Below are positions 46,701 through 61,700 of a DNA stretch of 64,000 bases, in pieces; the first letter of the stretch is position 1; every line of letters starts with the position of its first letter. The position numbers and the translations under genes are program-made. This stretch comes from Apostichopus japonicus. Taxonomy: Eukaryota > Echinodermata > Holothuroidea > Aspidochirotida > Stichopodidae. The stretch is taken from the NCBI RefSeq assembly GCF_037975245.1, contig NC_092578.1, positions 1,426,001-1,490,000 of the forward strand, in the 5' to 3' direction. Under the pieces are notes generated by a model. It saw only the letters and a program-made list of their open reading frames with translations. It had not been told where the DNA came from and ran no database searches.

Positions 46701-49700
46701 TAATCACATTCACATCTTCCACAAACACACGTACCACGCCCAGAACATTCTAACTTCTCTTCTGAATCTGGCCTGTGTATAAAGAATGAAGCATATACTA
46801 AAGACAAGGAAGCTGCTACATCCTCTGAAGAACAGTTCTTGCTTGATGTCTGTTTGATGTTGCAATCAACTGGTTAAATGATACTGGCAAAGTGAGATTA
46901 ATCTGACATCTGTGTCAGCTGTTTGGCTAGGAATACATATGACAATTATCTAAAATAGCTATGAAAAGACTGATAGGTTTTAATCTAAAAGTATCATAAA
47001 ATGGAAAACATGGCAACTTCCACATCTTACCGAGCTCGAAATATTTACTCTTAACTTTCATGCATCCACTGCAGTGCAACTTAAAACCAAATATTTAGAT
47101 ATGGAACACCTTTTTTAAAATCAGGGTGATGGCCGCCACCATTCATGGCAAGATTGTAAAACTGACAACTAAACAGATCGTTCCCCTCCCCTGTCCATCT
47201 GAAAAGTTAAACCACTATATATTTTGAAGCAAAATAACACAGGTGTTTCCATATCTCTAGTTTTTCAGTAAACTTAAAGTGATTAAGAACTCACGCAACA
47301 CAAGCTTCATCAACTCCTTCTGCTTCGTCTCGATCACATTCGCAGAGTCTACCTGATCGACCCTCGAAGCAGGTACAAGCTCCGCACACTAATGAACCGT
47401 TACCGTTAGAGCAGTAATCAGGAGACACAATCTACATGGAGGACACAAATATCAAAGTAATATAACAAAATAACAAATTAATATGAAAAGACTAAAACTG
47501 AAAACATACTTTGCAATTAAAGCTGTTTATTGCGTTCAACTAGGAGTTTTCCTTTAGTACCGGGTACGATCAATGAATAAGATTAAAGAGAAAACAGTCA
47601 AAGAGTTTTACAAATTATGAAAGTTAACGATGAGTATTTTAAATAAGTCAGGATGAGTCCAGTCACTTTCCTCGCGCAGACAAGTTTTCATTTTATTTAA
47701 AATTTCAATTTTCTTAAATCCTTTACCTCATTCATTTGAAATGAAGATTTCTAGTCAAAGCCAATGGCCTACAGACATTATTATTGAATTTCAGCAAGAA
47801 TATGGTATCAAACATGTATTGAAAACCTCTCACAAACCTGCCTTAATATTGATTTCAGATGAACTTTCTTTTTCATCATTCATCATATTTATGTCAAAAA
47901 CCCTTTCAATATTTTAAAATGAATGCACCAGAGTGGATAAATGTTATCGCCATTTTTCCAGATTCTTCCTTTTTATTTTGCTCTCAACTTCATCATCTTG
48001 CTCCTTCCGATCAGCAAGGTATTACAGATGAAGCATAAAATCAATGTTTGAGGCACCATAATGAAAAATGGAAGGTAAAAGTTAGGCTATTCCATTATTA
48101 CTTAGAGGGATATTCCTGTAGCAGAACATGTGACACTTAAGAAAATGCTAGTTTTAATAATTAGGCTATTCCATTGTTACTTACAGGGATATAACTGTAA
48201 CAGACAAAGTGAAACTTTATGTGAAGAGAACAACATTCCACATTGCTTGTTAAAAACATCAACAGTATATCTTGTTACATTTTATTTGTATTAGATATGG
48301 TGGTTCGTTCCATTTTTGTCACATATTTTTTCTTTAATTCATCCATCTCATTGTGTTCACCATGCTCATTAACCTGTCTGTATTCTGTGCTTGTTTTTGT
48401 CCCTTCTGTTACTGTTACTTGTCATTTAGCCATTGAAGAAGATCCTGCTAGGATCGAAACGTCAGGCCAACTTACTTTTATACATATTCAAAACATCTTA
48501 CTGTTACTCCAGCAATGCAGGATGTGATATGTGTCATAACAATAACAAATGTTCTCCAAGCGCTATTGTGTTCCCATTTCTGAAGATAAGAATGCATCCT
48601 GGATAATTGCCAAAAAGGAGTTTCCCTATGACAATGAATATATGCTATCACATTATGCCTCACCGATACTGCGAGCTATGTAAATGGAAGTTAAAGCCAA
48701 TTTATTATATGTTTTCTTTAGTTTACTTTCACTTTCTAAATCTCTGTGATGAATTACGAAGCTTACCGTATTATCTGAACAGTCACAATCACAAAGTGCT
48801 TCAATTGTGACTTCAAGATTCTCTGCAAAGGCGGTTGGACCGACCTTGAAGCTGTAGAGAAAAAATAGGAAAACAGGGGAAAAGAGAAGCTGTCCATAAT
48901 ACCATACAATAAGAAAACTGTTTGAAATGTGATTATCTGTTTACATAAAGTTGGTCGGAGTAAGCACTGAAGGACCCAGCAGTGAGACAAAACAAAGACG
49001 TAATATATGCTTCCCTTTCCATTCAACTCCCCCCACCCCCACCCCAACCCCCACCACCCTTCACAATCCTAATCTTGACTAATGCCATAGCCTCTGATAG
49101 AAGAATAGTTCAGTAGCCCATATACAGCACTGACTTTCATTTCACAATAAAGCAAACAAACAGTTTTGTTGTTTAATTTACTTTATGTCTTCGTGTCTCA
49201 TGCAAACAATTTTAATGCCAGGCTGAGTTAATAGATCATGCATATTTTACTAAGCCATGAAATATAATAGAAAAATGGGTTATTAATTTCAACTGATTAT
49301 TTTTACAACGCTATTCTAAATACAATGTAGTTTTACAATGCAATTTTAACGTGGTAAAAACGGCCAATTTCACTTTGCACAAAGCGTGGGAAACTACCGG
49401 CATTTACCACGATTACAATTTCTAACCATAAACCATTTTGACTTCCCTAATAAAATTCTGAAAGACAAAACTAAAAGTGACAGGATTGGTCGATATGCCA
49501 AGTTGTTATTCTAAACTGACTATAAAGGGAATTGACAATGTGAAAGTAAAACTGTATGAAAACCATCGGAAAAAAAAAGCAATCGTCGGTGATCAACGAT
49601 GACCAGTCCATTCCCTTACAAATATTTTGTTCTTTCGTTAACAAAAGAGAAAAATATTTCACCTTGTATGAACATTTTCATATTATTAAAATGTACTGCA

Positions 49701-52700
49701 TTAACCCAGGTTCAGTTATGCCATTTCAGTGACACATAAGTGTGAATCTTGCATCCCACAGCCTTTAAAAGTAAAGCAGTCAGACCACTGCTTTGATACC
49801 ATCAAGCAAGTCTTCAAAACTTTCACAGTAACGCCACATACTTTGCCTAACACTGCACCCAATCAAAACCTGAGCGTACTTCTACTTCCTGAAATGTGTT
49901 GAGTTTTACTCACCTAAATGTCCTCTTGTCACCATCGCAAGAAGTGTTTTTCAGTGTGATATCCAGAGCAAACCGAACCTTGTCACCTAACCTTAGACCC
50001 TCACATCCAGAGACACCTTTTTGGGGTGCAGCACCCAGACAGTACGATGTGTAGCCAACGTCTATCACTTCCTTGTCAGCATCATCTTCAAGCTTCACAC
50101 CAGAGGTGATACTCTACAAAATCAATCAAAAAGTCTCAAAATAACCAAAAAGTATAACTATTTTTAAAGAAATGGTGGAGGTATATAGTCCACTGAACAA
50201 CTTTAACCAAGCCCCCCCCCCCCCGTATTCCATAGTTATGCATTAACTCATTATCGATTTGAAACTAACAGTTTGTGTGGTATTAAAAGCTCAACTATGG
50301 TCATAAAGAGGGTCAATCAAAGCTGTGATGCATTCTTCCCTATGCCTTAACCCTGTCCCCCCCCCCCCCCTTCACGAATCTCTAGACTTTGCTTTTGTTT
50401 AAATGTGCACTATTAAAACTTCATTGATGATTTACTACCACAATTGTTGTTAAAATTTTAATTTTCAGGTAAAATATTGTAATAAAGACCCAACTGTTAC
50501 TGGGATATGCGATTTGGGCTAACGAATCTTGAAGTAAAAACTATCGCACGGATGATGGCTGATTCCTCTTTTCTATACCAGGAACTGTTTTAACGAGTTC
50601 CTACTGTACATGGCTGTTTCCAGAGGAAAACACAGTTTTCGACAAATGTTATGCTCTCTTGGGGGAAAAAACTTACCGCATAGACATCTTTGACTATTTG
50701 AACAACATTTGATGAATTTTGAGTCAGCCTCTCAGCATATGCTTCGTGAAAGAAATCTTTTAGTTGCTAAAAAGATAATAAAAGAATGATTAGTTTCTCA
50801 CATATCATCATTCTCACATATCATCATTAAAAATTTACAAGGTAAGAGACTTTCTTATAAAAAAAATAAGCATCCACTCAACAAAAATAACAGAATGTGT
50901 TGATCTCCAGTGTCAATGCATGATGTGATTGATATGTTATGTTATTGCTTGTATAAATGAGCTAGAAAATCTGGTAAAAGGGTATATTCAACAATGGTTG
51001 AAATGGGGTCATTGGAAACTCAAGTTTATGCCTGCTCACAATGTTTGTAAGCTTCCTCCAGTATAACTTATTATGACTTACAGGGGTTTAGATGCCAACA
51101 TTTCTTTATTGTGCAGACGGGATGAGTATTGGTGGGAGGAGAAGGTACTGTTTTGAAATAAAGAATTACCCAGGCCACCAGCAATTAAAGATCTGGAAAA
51201 ATATTGCCCCTCCCTCCTCATGCATGGCTTCTGATCTACTACTCTGACAGTGGGAATGATCAAAGGTTCCCCACTGAGCCTTTGATATGTGCAACTGAAG
51301 ACAAGAAATGAATAATTTGTGACAAACTTACCTCATAGTAGACATAAGGATCTTGAGCAGTTGCAGAGGCTTTGCCGATGGCAAAGACTGGCAGAATACG
51401 GTTCTCTTCCATCATGGCACTTAGCTGGCTGATGGAGGGATAATCCTTTACAAATGATTAAAGAAATAAAGTAGACAATTACCTTCTGATAAGAAGCAAT
51501 GTTCTTATTAAACATTGAAGGGAAAACCCATTAAAAGCTTTGGCAATCCAATCAACACAAAGATATTTACAATTTTAGTCTTATGTATTGTCAGTTGCTT
51601 TGTGTTCCGATGTTAATGTAACTGGGCTTAATTAGTAGCAGCTTGCATGAGGAGCAGGGAAAGGTTTTTATGTAGTCAAATTGCTTAAGAGAATGAAGTC
51701 CTTTAGTGGGCAAAAGCAGATCAAAGAAAAGATAACTGTAGCTTAAAATCAACAAAAGCTAGTCCGAAGGGACTATACTATAACAACAGCTAGTCTGAAG
51801 GGACTATGTTGTGACAAAAGCTAGTCTGAAGGGACTATGTTGAGACAAAAGCTAGTCTGAAGCAATTCTATGTTGTACAATAGCTAATCCACAGGGACTA
51901 TGTTGTACAAAAACTAGACTGAAGGGACTATGTTGTACTAAAGCTTCTCTGAAGGGACTATGTTGTACAAAACGCTAGACTGAAGGGACTATGTTGTACA
52001 AAAGCTAATCTGAAGGGACTATGTTGTACAAAAACTAGACTGAAGGGACTATGTTATACTAAAGCTAATCTGAAGGGACTATGTTGTACAAAAAGTTAGA
52101 CTGAAGGGACTATGTTGTACAAAAGCTAATCTGAAGGGACTATGTTGTACAAAAAGCTAGTCTGAAGGGACTATGTTGTACAAAAGCTAATCCGCGGGGA
52201 CTATGTTGTACAAAAGCTAGTCTGAAGGGACTATGTTGTACAAAAGCTAGTCTGAAGGGACTATGTTGTACAAAAGCTTGTCTGAAGGGACTATGTTGTG
52301 ACAAAAGCTTGTCTGAAGGGACTATGTTGTGACAAAAGCATTGTTCAATATACTGCAATGACCACAGTTTAAACAAAAATGCTTTCCTGTGTTATTGTCA
52401 TTTTTGGGCACCATAGTTTTCAGGAAAAGGAGTTGTGGAGTAAACATAATCATTTCAATAAATTTGGTTCATTTATTTTGTGGAATGTGAAATTCTATGG
52501 GGAGAAAATCGGATGCAAACCTTTACAGAAACCAAAATAAGAAACTTAAAATCTAATTGGTCTAATCTAATCTAAAATCTTCTAATATATGTTAAGCTTT
52601 ACATTTATCCCCAATGAATTGTTGTATGCTTAGAGACAATATTGAACTACGCATTTCATAGATTTAAATTTCTTTCAACTTGTCCATTGATTGACTGAAA

Positions 52701-55700
52701 AAGCAATCAAACTGAAACTGCTTCTTTCAAGTAGAACATTCACAGAGTTGATAAAATAGTTGCTTTTTACCTGAGTGGTTGCTTCAGTGTAAAGACCGCT
52801 TACTGAATCTGTGTGGCATAGACCATCATTAGGCATTACTATACCACCTAACTTTCCATCACCAGCTATGTGGAATGGGGAGTCAGTGGAAAATAAAAGC
52901 ATATGCCTGGCTCTTTCTCTCCAGCCAATTTGTTCCTGGAATACAAAAGAAAAAGTTGGATAGTTCTGGTAAGGTTGAGTAGCAAAAATGTACGAACCAA
53001 ATAAATGATTCAACACAGATTTAGGTATTAAATGTTGTAAATATTCGATAGGATTGGGAGAAATAAGAATGAGAGCATCATTAAAGGGTGTGAAGACACG
53101 CACAAAAAGAAACGTCTTATGCCGGTAATTTGACCTAGTTTCGAATGAGGTGTAACAGAAGTGTTAGACACCACCATCGATCCCAGAAAATAGGCACACA
53201 GCTTGCTACCTTCGGTAATTAGTGTGCAGTCAGTACATACAGCTGGGATCAATACCCACAGCACAGTATGCAAACGATACAGCGATGGACATCTCAGGTC
53301 CAGCTAAACATAACAAGGTATCACGTTTCATTACTGTCTGCATTTTGTAGCAACAAGCAGAAAACTTCACTTGCAAGCAACGGAAAGTTAACTTTTTCAG
53401 AGCGTGGCACGCGGTTTGGGGCGAGTCTTCAATACCTTTAACTAAAGAAGATTATAGACTTACACTGCACACAGTAGCTTGAAGTAAGGCATCCAGGCCA
53501 CCCTCAGGGTTGTCAAGGTTACCAGAACTTTTCACTACACCAACCTCTTGCTGTCAAATATAAGAACAGTGAAACTTTAACATTTTGAGTTACAGCAAGT
53601 ATAGAGATATTTAAGTCATGAATAATTGGGGACTGATTATGCATAATTATTCCATTAAATAAAAATATCGTATACAAGGTATTAGGCCATTATGGTGTAT
53701 TGAGCATAATAACCATCTCCAAAAAGATGTCTAGACTCATTCATGACTTGATGGAAAAGCAACTTGCACTGAATGAGGTGATATAAATGTTACAGTTGAG
53801 TCATTTTCTTCAAGTTTGGTACAAAACCGTCTGAATAGGAAATTTTGAATATGTCTGACAGCTCTGCTATCAGAATTTAGCTTTACGCAACACATTACCT
53901 TTTCGAATGCATTACCACTGGCTGCCATGAATTCTTTGCAAAAAGAATGATTGAAAATATAACGGCTGCATAATAATTAGCAATTTATGCTAACTATAGG
54001 AACAGAAAATAAGTTCCAATATACTTGGTGACAGTAAAGTATCCATTAGGTAATGCTAGTACAAGAAAGGATGACACCTCTTATAGTGAAATTATGATCC
54101 CTTATCGTTTGCTTTGTGTTTACGTTCATCATTTTATCAACATTTTTGTTCTGTTACTTTGTTTCATTTGATACACGATCATACATTTCCTTTTCCATTT
54201 TGCAGACTAAAAGCTATATTCATCTACTTAAAACTTGGGGGGAGGAAAAAATTTGTACTTTTGAAAATTCCTAAAGTACAGAAAACCTTGTAGAGTAACT
54301 TGTGAGCATAAATCAAAAGTGCATATCTCTGAGTCATAACTTTCAGGGGGGTTGTAAAAGTGTTAATATGCGAAATCAATATATGAACTCAACTTTAAAC
54401 CACCTACTATATAGTTTAATAAAATCTTTTAGCTTTCACCTAGTAGAAAGGACCCTTTCATAAAAACAAAAGATAAAAAGAAGAAGCTTTTTTTATGACT
54501 CAAATTCAAATAAAAGATGACAAGTTTAATCAAAAAATGGAATTCTTCGTACTTGTGTGTACTGTACATATTGATTATGATATAGGAAACATGTCTAAAA
54601 TTTAACATCAATAATATCATTTTACACACAACCTGCAATAATATTTCTGTCTAGGAAATGTTGAGACATTTTTACTTCTGCTTTCAGAAATACCAAAGAA
54701 AAACGCTATAACATGGCTTCCTGCAATGAGATGACTATCCTAAACACCCTCAAGTGAACTAACATAAATGAGAAAGTAACCGGACAAAAAGTCTATAGAA
54801 TAAAGTCATTAGTTTTGTACAACTGTCCTGACAAATGTTATGTAAGCAGAAAAAGAAACTGTTATAGAATTTGTGATTTTTATTAATTTGTTTTTCCTTG
54901 TTCTATAAATGATTCATTCAGTGAAGGACACACATGGTTAGAAAAGAGCAGCTGTGACAAGGCTAACCAAGGGTTATGCGAGTGGCCTCTCACAGCAAGG
55001 ACACTATATAAATCAATGCTAGAGCATGTTGAATCTATGTATCTGTACATAAAATACCACAACTGTGAAATGGCTGTAAGCATTGCATTCCCTTTAGCAT
55101 GTTTCTTAAACTTCCTAATGGACTGTACTTTCTTTCAAACCATTAATGTTATTTTTCTTCTCTTTTTTAAGTTCTTTAAAATTTCTTGCATCATCGTCCT
55201 TGCCCCTGTAATTCATATCATCATTGTTATTATTATTTTGGAGTCAAAACATAAATTTTTAGTAACCAGACACATTTTAGTACATGCGACACACACATTA
55301 ACTCACCTACGTTTAAACATTTACAGAGATTTTGACAGTGTTTTGTTGGAGCATTGTCGCTCTCCCAATGATAGTTAACTAACTTTCCTCTTACACACCC
55401 CTTATGGAGGTTATAGCTTCCAGGAAAGCATAACTCAAAACATTTTGCAAGTTTAACTAACATTTTGAAGCAAAAGCAGGGAACCTCTTTAGTGAATTAT
55501 TAATCAGAGTAGTCAGCAGCTAAAGAAATAAATGCATATTACTTCTGGAGCCCCAATGCACCATATGCTTGCCCCCCAACCTTCCCCCAATGCCCCCACC
55601 CTCCTCCCCCCAGACACATGCTGCAAGATGTCTATTGGATAACCCAATAATGGTTTGGAAGAGGAGATAACAGTTATGGTCACCCAAGACTCATTATTTT

Positions 55701-58700
55701 CAAGTTAACTGATCCATAAAGGTCATCTGAGTAAATCAGTTGAACTTTACTACCCACTAATTATGTTTGCCACCATCAACACTTCTGGCAGGGTGATGAA
55801 GCTTATCTAATATCATCAGAAGAGGTTCAACAAGAGAACATTAATGTGATTATTACTTACAGAGAACCTTTCCGTCTGTTCGGTCAAGGGTAAAACATTA
55901 TGGAAGCCAAATGGTGGTTCACATGTGGCACTGGGACCACAAGGATTCAGCAGTCTGAAGAGACAAAGAATTTTACAACTCATTATTTCCAGCAAATTTA
56001 TTTTATATTGGAAAAATAAAATGGAATACTTTTACCTTATTTCTCTACTACATGTTAAAATCTGTAAGACATGAAATACTATCCCACAAAGAGTATGAAC
56101 CTACCATGAATGACTGCCACGTTTCATATGAGGGCACTTAATGAAATACTGTACACAACTTTTAACCAATGGTTCACAATATACACAAACAGTTTTGTGG
56201 TAATGGTCACTTTGTGTTCTCAAAATTTTTAAACTTTTCTGTTGACCTTCAAAGACCTTTGACCTCTGCAGACAGCATACTCTCATACTCACTAAAGTTA
56301 GATCACACTAAATATGAAATTCATGCAAGTTTTTCCATGGATTTCTCTTGTTTACAAAGTTGTCAGACTTATATCTACCTTGATCTAAAATGATCATTGA
56401 CCTTCACAAAAGACAAAACAGTAGGGTTCTTGTACTTGATACCATGGATTCACATACTTTATAAACCATGCAGACACTAACACACACACCATCACCGAGA
56501 TTCATTATGCCTTTGGCAATGTCAATAATAACAAAAATACTTGTCTGTCCCTTAATCCAACATCTTCCGGGAATTCATTTCTTTTATTTCATTTCTTTTA
56601 ATATATCTACTTGCAAATATTTAATTTCCATCAACGACAACCTCACAAGGGCAAAATCCATAACAAACGATGATATTAGTTCCCCCACAACCCACCACCC
56701 CCCATGTCCCTACCTATCCAATAAATCTGACACTGAATATCACATATATAGACATACCTCGCTGGTGTAATTTCTACATAAGGGACTACTTTCTTATCCA
56801 CGAAAGCACCGTAACCCAGTCTGAAATTGGAGGTTATATTCTGCATTTCAGCAGCTGGAATAGATGAGAAACAAGGCAAAATGTGAAAAGAACGATGAAA
56901 TATGAATGACAATTCTATTTGTTAAAGTAGCATGACGACGTTGGTGCAACAACTAAGTAGGATACCCTCAGTCTGAAACAAAGGTTTATCATTCAGAGAT
57001 ATAAAAATATATGTTATGATTGACTTCATCGATACAAGCTGATACATGTATCTCACACACAAAACATTGCCAGATATGTTATATATGCTAAAGCTGTTTT
57101 TATGCCCCATTCCCCTCTCCCATCCCTCCTCACCCCTCCCCACTCATTCCTTTCCCCAAACTGACTTCAGGACAGAAATGTTTATTCTTTTAACTAGCCA
57201 GCAAAATCACAGCCAGTCATATGTTCCCATCAGGCTGTGTAAGTCAATTTGAATTCAATACTCTCTCTGTCATATTCAAGGAAGTAAAAGCACTAATGTT
57301 TTATCATTATGTTGAAATAGATTTCATTTTCATTTCTTTTTTTGTGGTTTAAAACCCATGTGATGCATTTTCAAAAGAGATTCTAACCCTCAGGCTATGT
57401 TTTTTAAATTTTTATATCAATACCTCCAAAGTGGAAATGGAAAATTAATTGAAAACAGAAATATTATCCAGAAGCTCCTCTGATGAAGCAGTGATCACTT
57501 AAGCAGGTCTTTGCATGTACTGTAAATGTGCTTATTAATAATTCATCACTGCTAGGAATCATGAATATTCATTTGTTTAATGAATCTCTCTTTCCAAGCG
57601 TGTTAACAAATTTCGATGACACGCTTATTCTGAAAGTTGTCAAAAAACAGAAAGTAAAAACGAACAAAGAAAAGAATGAAGAAAATTATCAGAACATGGT
57701 AACTTCAGTTCAATGCCCACAGGAACTTGGCAAAGTGCTAAAACTGTTGTCATAGCAACTGCCACTTAAAGTTTTTTGCCAACAGTGGAATCGTGCGAAA
57801 AAAGCCTCCTATAAATCCTACTTTGTCTCGATTTAAAGTGGCCAAGATGTTGAAAGATTCGTGCAAAGTTCTTACTTTTTTTTCTATGTTTGCAATGATC
57901 CTACAGACTTTTATTTTCTCGTATAGCAAAGGTGAGAACACTGAAATTTCTGACAAAAAGTTGGACTTGATAAAGAATAGGAATAGCCAAGATCATTGTT
58001 AGTAGGAATTTGTTTGACAGTTCATGCTAAAGCATACCTTGCAGCAATGTCAAATTAACCCCTCTACCATTCCTTCCTCTCCCCCCCCCCGCCCAACTAC
58101 CCATCAACAAGTACACGATATGTCTACTAGGTGACAGTTATGTATACAACATAAAACCTAGACTATTATTCCTATTTACAAATATCCCAGCCCACCCCTT
58201 CCCTACCCCTTAGCTTTCCAGCAGGATGATAGTCATGACACACAAATTCCCCAAAGCCATTCTTTACCCTGCCAGTTTACATTACATTGATTCTTTATAG
58301 ATCAACCCCCCCCCCACTCCCCCAACTGCCCTTTTACCAAGCAATAGAAAACAAAAACAATTGGGTTATTGTGGTCCAATCTGAATGCTAATTACACTTT
58401 TCATTTGATATTAGTGCAAAATTATCTTCTCCCACATCCCCTCCCCTCCCCCTCCCCTCCCCTCCCACACCTCTCCTCTCCCCCAAAAAACCCCCACAAA
58501 GGTCTTATATGAAACTGGTATATTATGCCTGTAGAAAGTATGATGAATTGTTTCCCTTCATTTCCTAGTTATAAACCTTCCTGGAGCTAATTTTAGCTTC
58601 CTATTAAGTGAAACCCATAGAAGGAAACAACCTGACGTATCATCGTGCTATCAGAGATATCGTTCATGTATTTACTTTTAGACATAACTTTCATTTCAAA

Positions 58701-61700
58701 GCCAGCATGTTTTTCTTCCTTTCATGAAGTGAAGTTACTGACTGTGCAGAATGTGATACACCAGATTTAAACATTGTATGTTGGTTGCTTACTGACTTTA
58801 ATTAACATCGACCTAAAATCGAGACACATTACGCAAAACGATAGAAAAGATTCATTACTGCTTTTCTTATCATAAAGGTCTTTCTGGGTCATAGGTATTA
58901 TTATTATTATTTTTTTGAATGATGGACATGTCTTCTGCGACAATAAAATACAAAAAACATGAAATATAAAACTATGTAAGAGTAAAAAGATGGGCACATT
59001 GTGAGTAGGCAATCCACTTGGACATAGTGAAACAACTTCAATATACGAATGATGTTGATCTTGGCTTGTTCGTAAACCAGACAGGGTTCTTTACCATGAG
59101 AGAGATATCCTGCTGGCTGTGTTTTAATTGCAAAATATTTGGGAGCCAAAGATAATGTATGGTTAGATTCTTGCATTATACTGATGCACCATCAAGACAA
59201 GATTTACATTAATGTGATAAACATAAGTTTCAAAAGCCAACAGTACTTAACATACTAAAACTTGGGGCAAAACTTGCACTACTAAAGCTATAGAAAAATA
59301 GTAGTAGATATACCATAGGATGTAAACTATGTTAGAGTACAACACTGCAAATAGTAGGTGTTCTTTGGTCTAGGCTAATTTACATATATAAGAATTGGAT
59401 CAGAAGTTATTATTGGCACCTTGATTTTAGTCATTATCTGAAGACTGCTGTATCTCTGCAAGGGAACCAATACTAACATAACATTGCTTATTTCATTAGA
59501 TAACATGAGTAGGTAACTTAGGGAGTATATCAGTCCTGCAATGAGGAGGTGGAGGGAGCTACAGCCCTAGAGTCAGGGGTCAAATTAGCACCCAGGGAAA
59601 TTTGGAATGTAGAATTTTCTCAGTTTTCAAGATATGCTTAAAGAAAATTGAAAATGGTGGAATGATTGTCCTGGGGGGGGGGGGTGACCTGGCCCTGAAT
59701 GTAATTTGAGGATTTCAAAGGAAAGCACTAGCAGTTGGAGTTAAACCTTTGTCCTTCCTTACCAAGTAATGCACCAAGGGTGCGTAGACTAACAAGATCG
59801 TCCTTCATGGAATCTGAAAGGTCCATAAGGTAGTAGAGATCCACTGGGAAGTCTTCAGCTTGTAATATATCCATTGTAATGGTCTCTGTTTTACCTGTTT
59901 TAACAAAAGAAGAAAAAGTACAAAAATGAGCTTTCAATTTAAAAAACCATCACCATCTGAAAACAGTTTATAGGGTGTCTGGAGGGAATTGTTTTTAATG
60001 TTATGGAGCATTCGAAAGAGATAGAAGTTCTTTTTTATACTTGGTAATACAATTCAGTACTACTTACCACGGAATATCAAGAATGCAACAAAATCCTATA
60101 ACAAATTATTTAATTAAGCTTTAGCTGTTCAAAGTATCAAGATTAATTAATATAATCAAGGAACTTTTTTTTGAGCAAGTTTAATTACATGAGTAAATGT
60201 TAAAAATACTTATGAAACCAGAATTGAAATAAATTGTTGATGAAGAATAATTGCTGAATGAAAAGGGTCTGTGCTGTTAAGTTTTCTTTCTTTTGATAGT
60301 TTTGACATTTCTAGCTGTAGTGAAGAAAGGGTTATTTTTGTTGGATAGTTTCAAATTTCTAGCTTATAGTGAAAATCAAATCAAAGTCAAAATAAGATAG
60401 CATTTATTCGAAAAGAAATGTATTTTTCTAGTTTGTTTTTTGGAGAAGATTTCCAGTTCCCTAGTCAGTAGAGTATAAACATTGACATCAAAATTGATAT
60501 TGCAAGAAACCTAAACATTTCCGTAAACTTCAGCAGTGCTAATGTAAGATTCCAGAAGTATCACGTTTCAAGGACGACTCAACAAATAATGAAACAAAAC
60601 AAAACATAATCCATGGAGGAGAATGTGCCCTGCAAACATCACCAGTTGAAATGAACGATGCACTTTTTTCATGGAGTAGCTCAAGGCTTTTTAGCATACA
60701 TTGGTTGGTTTGTTACAACCACATTTTGAGTTAGGCAAAGACATTGAGATGAAAGTTTGCATGCAAAGTGTATAAGGTTTCTTCTTTGACAATCTTCAAT
60801 CACTTTTTCAAACTCTTTGCTATTAAGAATTCATTTGCTACTAATCCATGAAATGAAAAATGTCAATTCAATATCCAAAACAATTCCAGTAAACAAATTT
60901 ACCCCACTCCTTTCTTGTTATTCTTTCTGTTAACTGCTGAAAATGTTGCACATTTTAAAAAAAAAAACCTCCTGAGGTGGTTCTTGCCCTCATATTGACC
61001 CATACTTTGATTTACTTGACCCTTTCAATCTTTCAAATAGTCCATATGATATTGTTGTTTCTATGGCTGAATAAAAACAAACCCATTGGTGGATCTCAAA
61101 CTAGAATCGATGTTGAAAGTATTTCACCTGAAGAAACCTTAAAGATAAAACATTAGTTACAAACTTTGCTGAGATCCTGGCTGCGAGTGTCATCCACTAG
61201 GGCAGACATTAAACCGTAAATCAGTTGGTAATTAAACAGCAAAACTACTGTTGTAAAAACACAACCAAAACTATAATAGTGCAGCAAACTTGGGAGTTCA
61301 CTGGTAAGAACAACAATCTTTAAAAAACAAAAACTTGGAAGGCTGATGCAGACGCTTTCATCACCAGCGGTGACAATTAGGGACGAACTACCATCAGGAC
61401 AAAAATGTTTAACATTGAAGACAAATTAATACAAAGTTTTGGGAGGGGTCAGTGGATCAAGGGGGAACTTAACTACCTCCCAGGCCTCCTTCAATCATCA
61501 AGCTTTTGCCTCACACACAGCAATTTCCTTTTCATTATCCATTAAGCCATTCTTCTTAGTTAACAAAATTCTTAACATAGCAGAATGCTAGTTGTATCAT
61601 CCATACTATGATCAACAGTCTTGAACTATTTTACACCATACTATGTGAGAACTGAGAGCATTCTGGCATCCTTAACTGACATTCGGTTTGTGAATGAGTG

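Larger units (their letters stand above)
45024..48766 (-). other. Integrin introns around I-EGF1-4 exons
   Basis: Introns 45024-45889, 46018-46611, 46773-47294 and 47432-48766. Contents: poly-C tracts near 45458, a TTTGGGGGG-rich patch near 46170-46300, a short duplication near 48084-48215 (AGGCTATTCCATT..TTACTTA twice) and the hammerhead-like motif at 48425-48466. No extra exon recognised. Confidence 0.55.
48852..51331 (-). other. Integrin introns around hybrid-domain exons
   Basis: Introns 48852-49913, 50114-50676 and 50767-51331. Poly-C tracts near 49028, 50213 and 50357; a small direct repeat CTCACATATCATCATT near 50800. Nothing else supported. Confidence 0.55.
53551..59762 (-). other. 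Integrin introns across the betaI domain
   Basis: Introns 53551-55860, 55955-56757 and 56855-59762. Features are limited to C-rich tracts (near 55572-55615, 58080-58092, 58304-58322, and CCCCT repeats 58436-58475) and a G run near 59672. No extra exon or transposon recognised. Confidence 0.55.
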
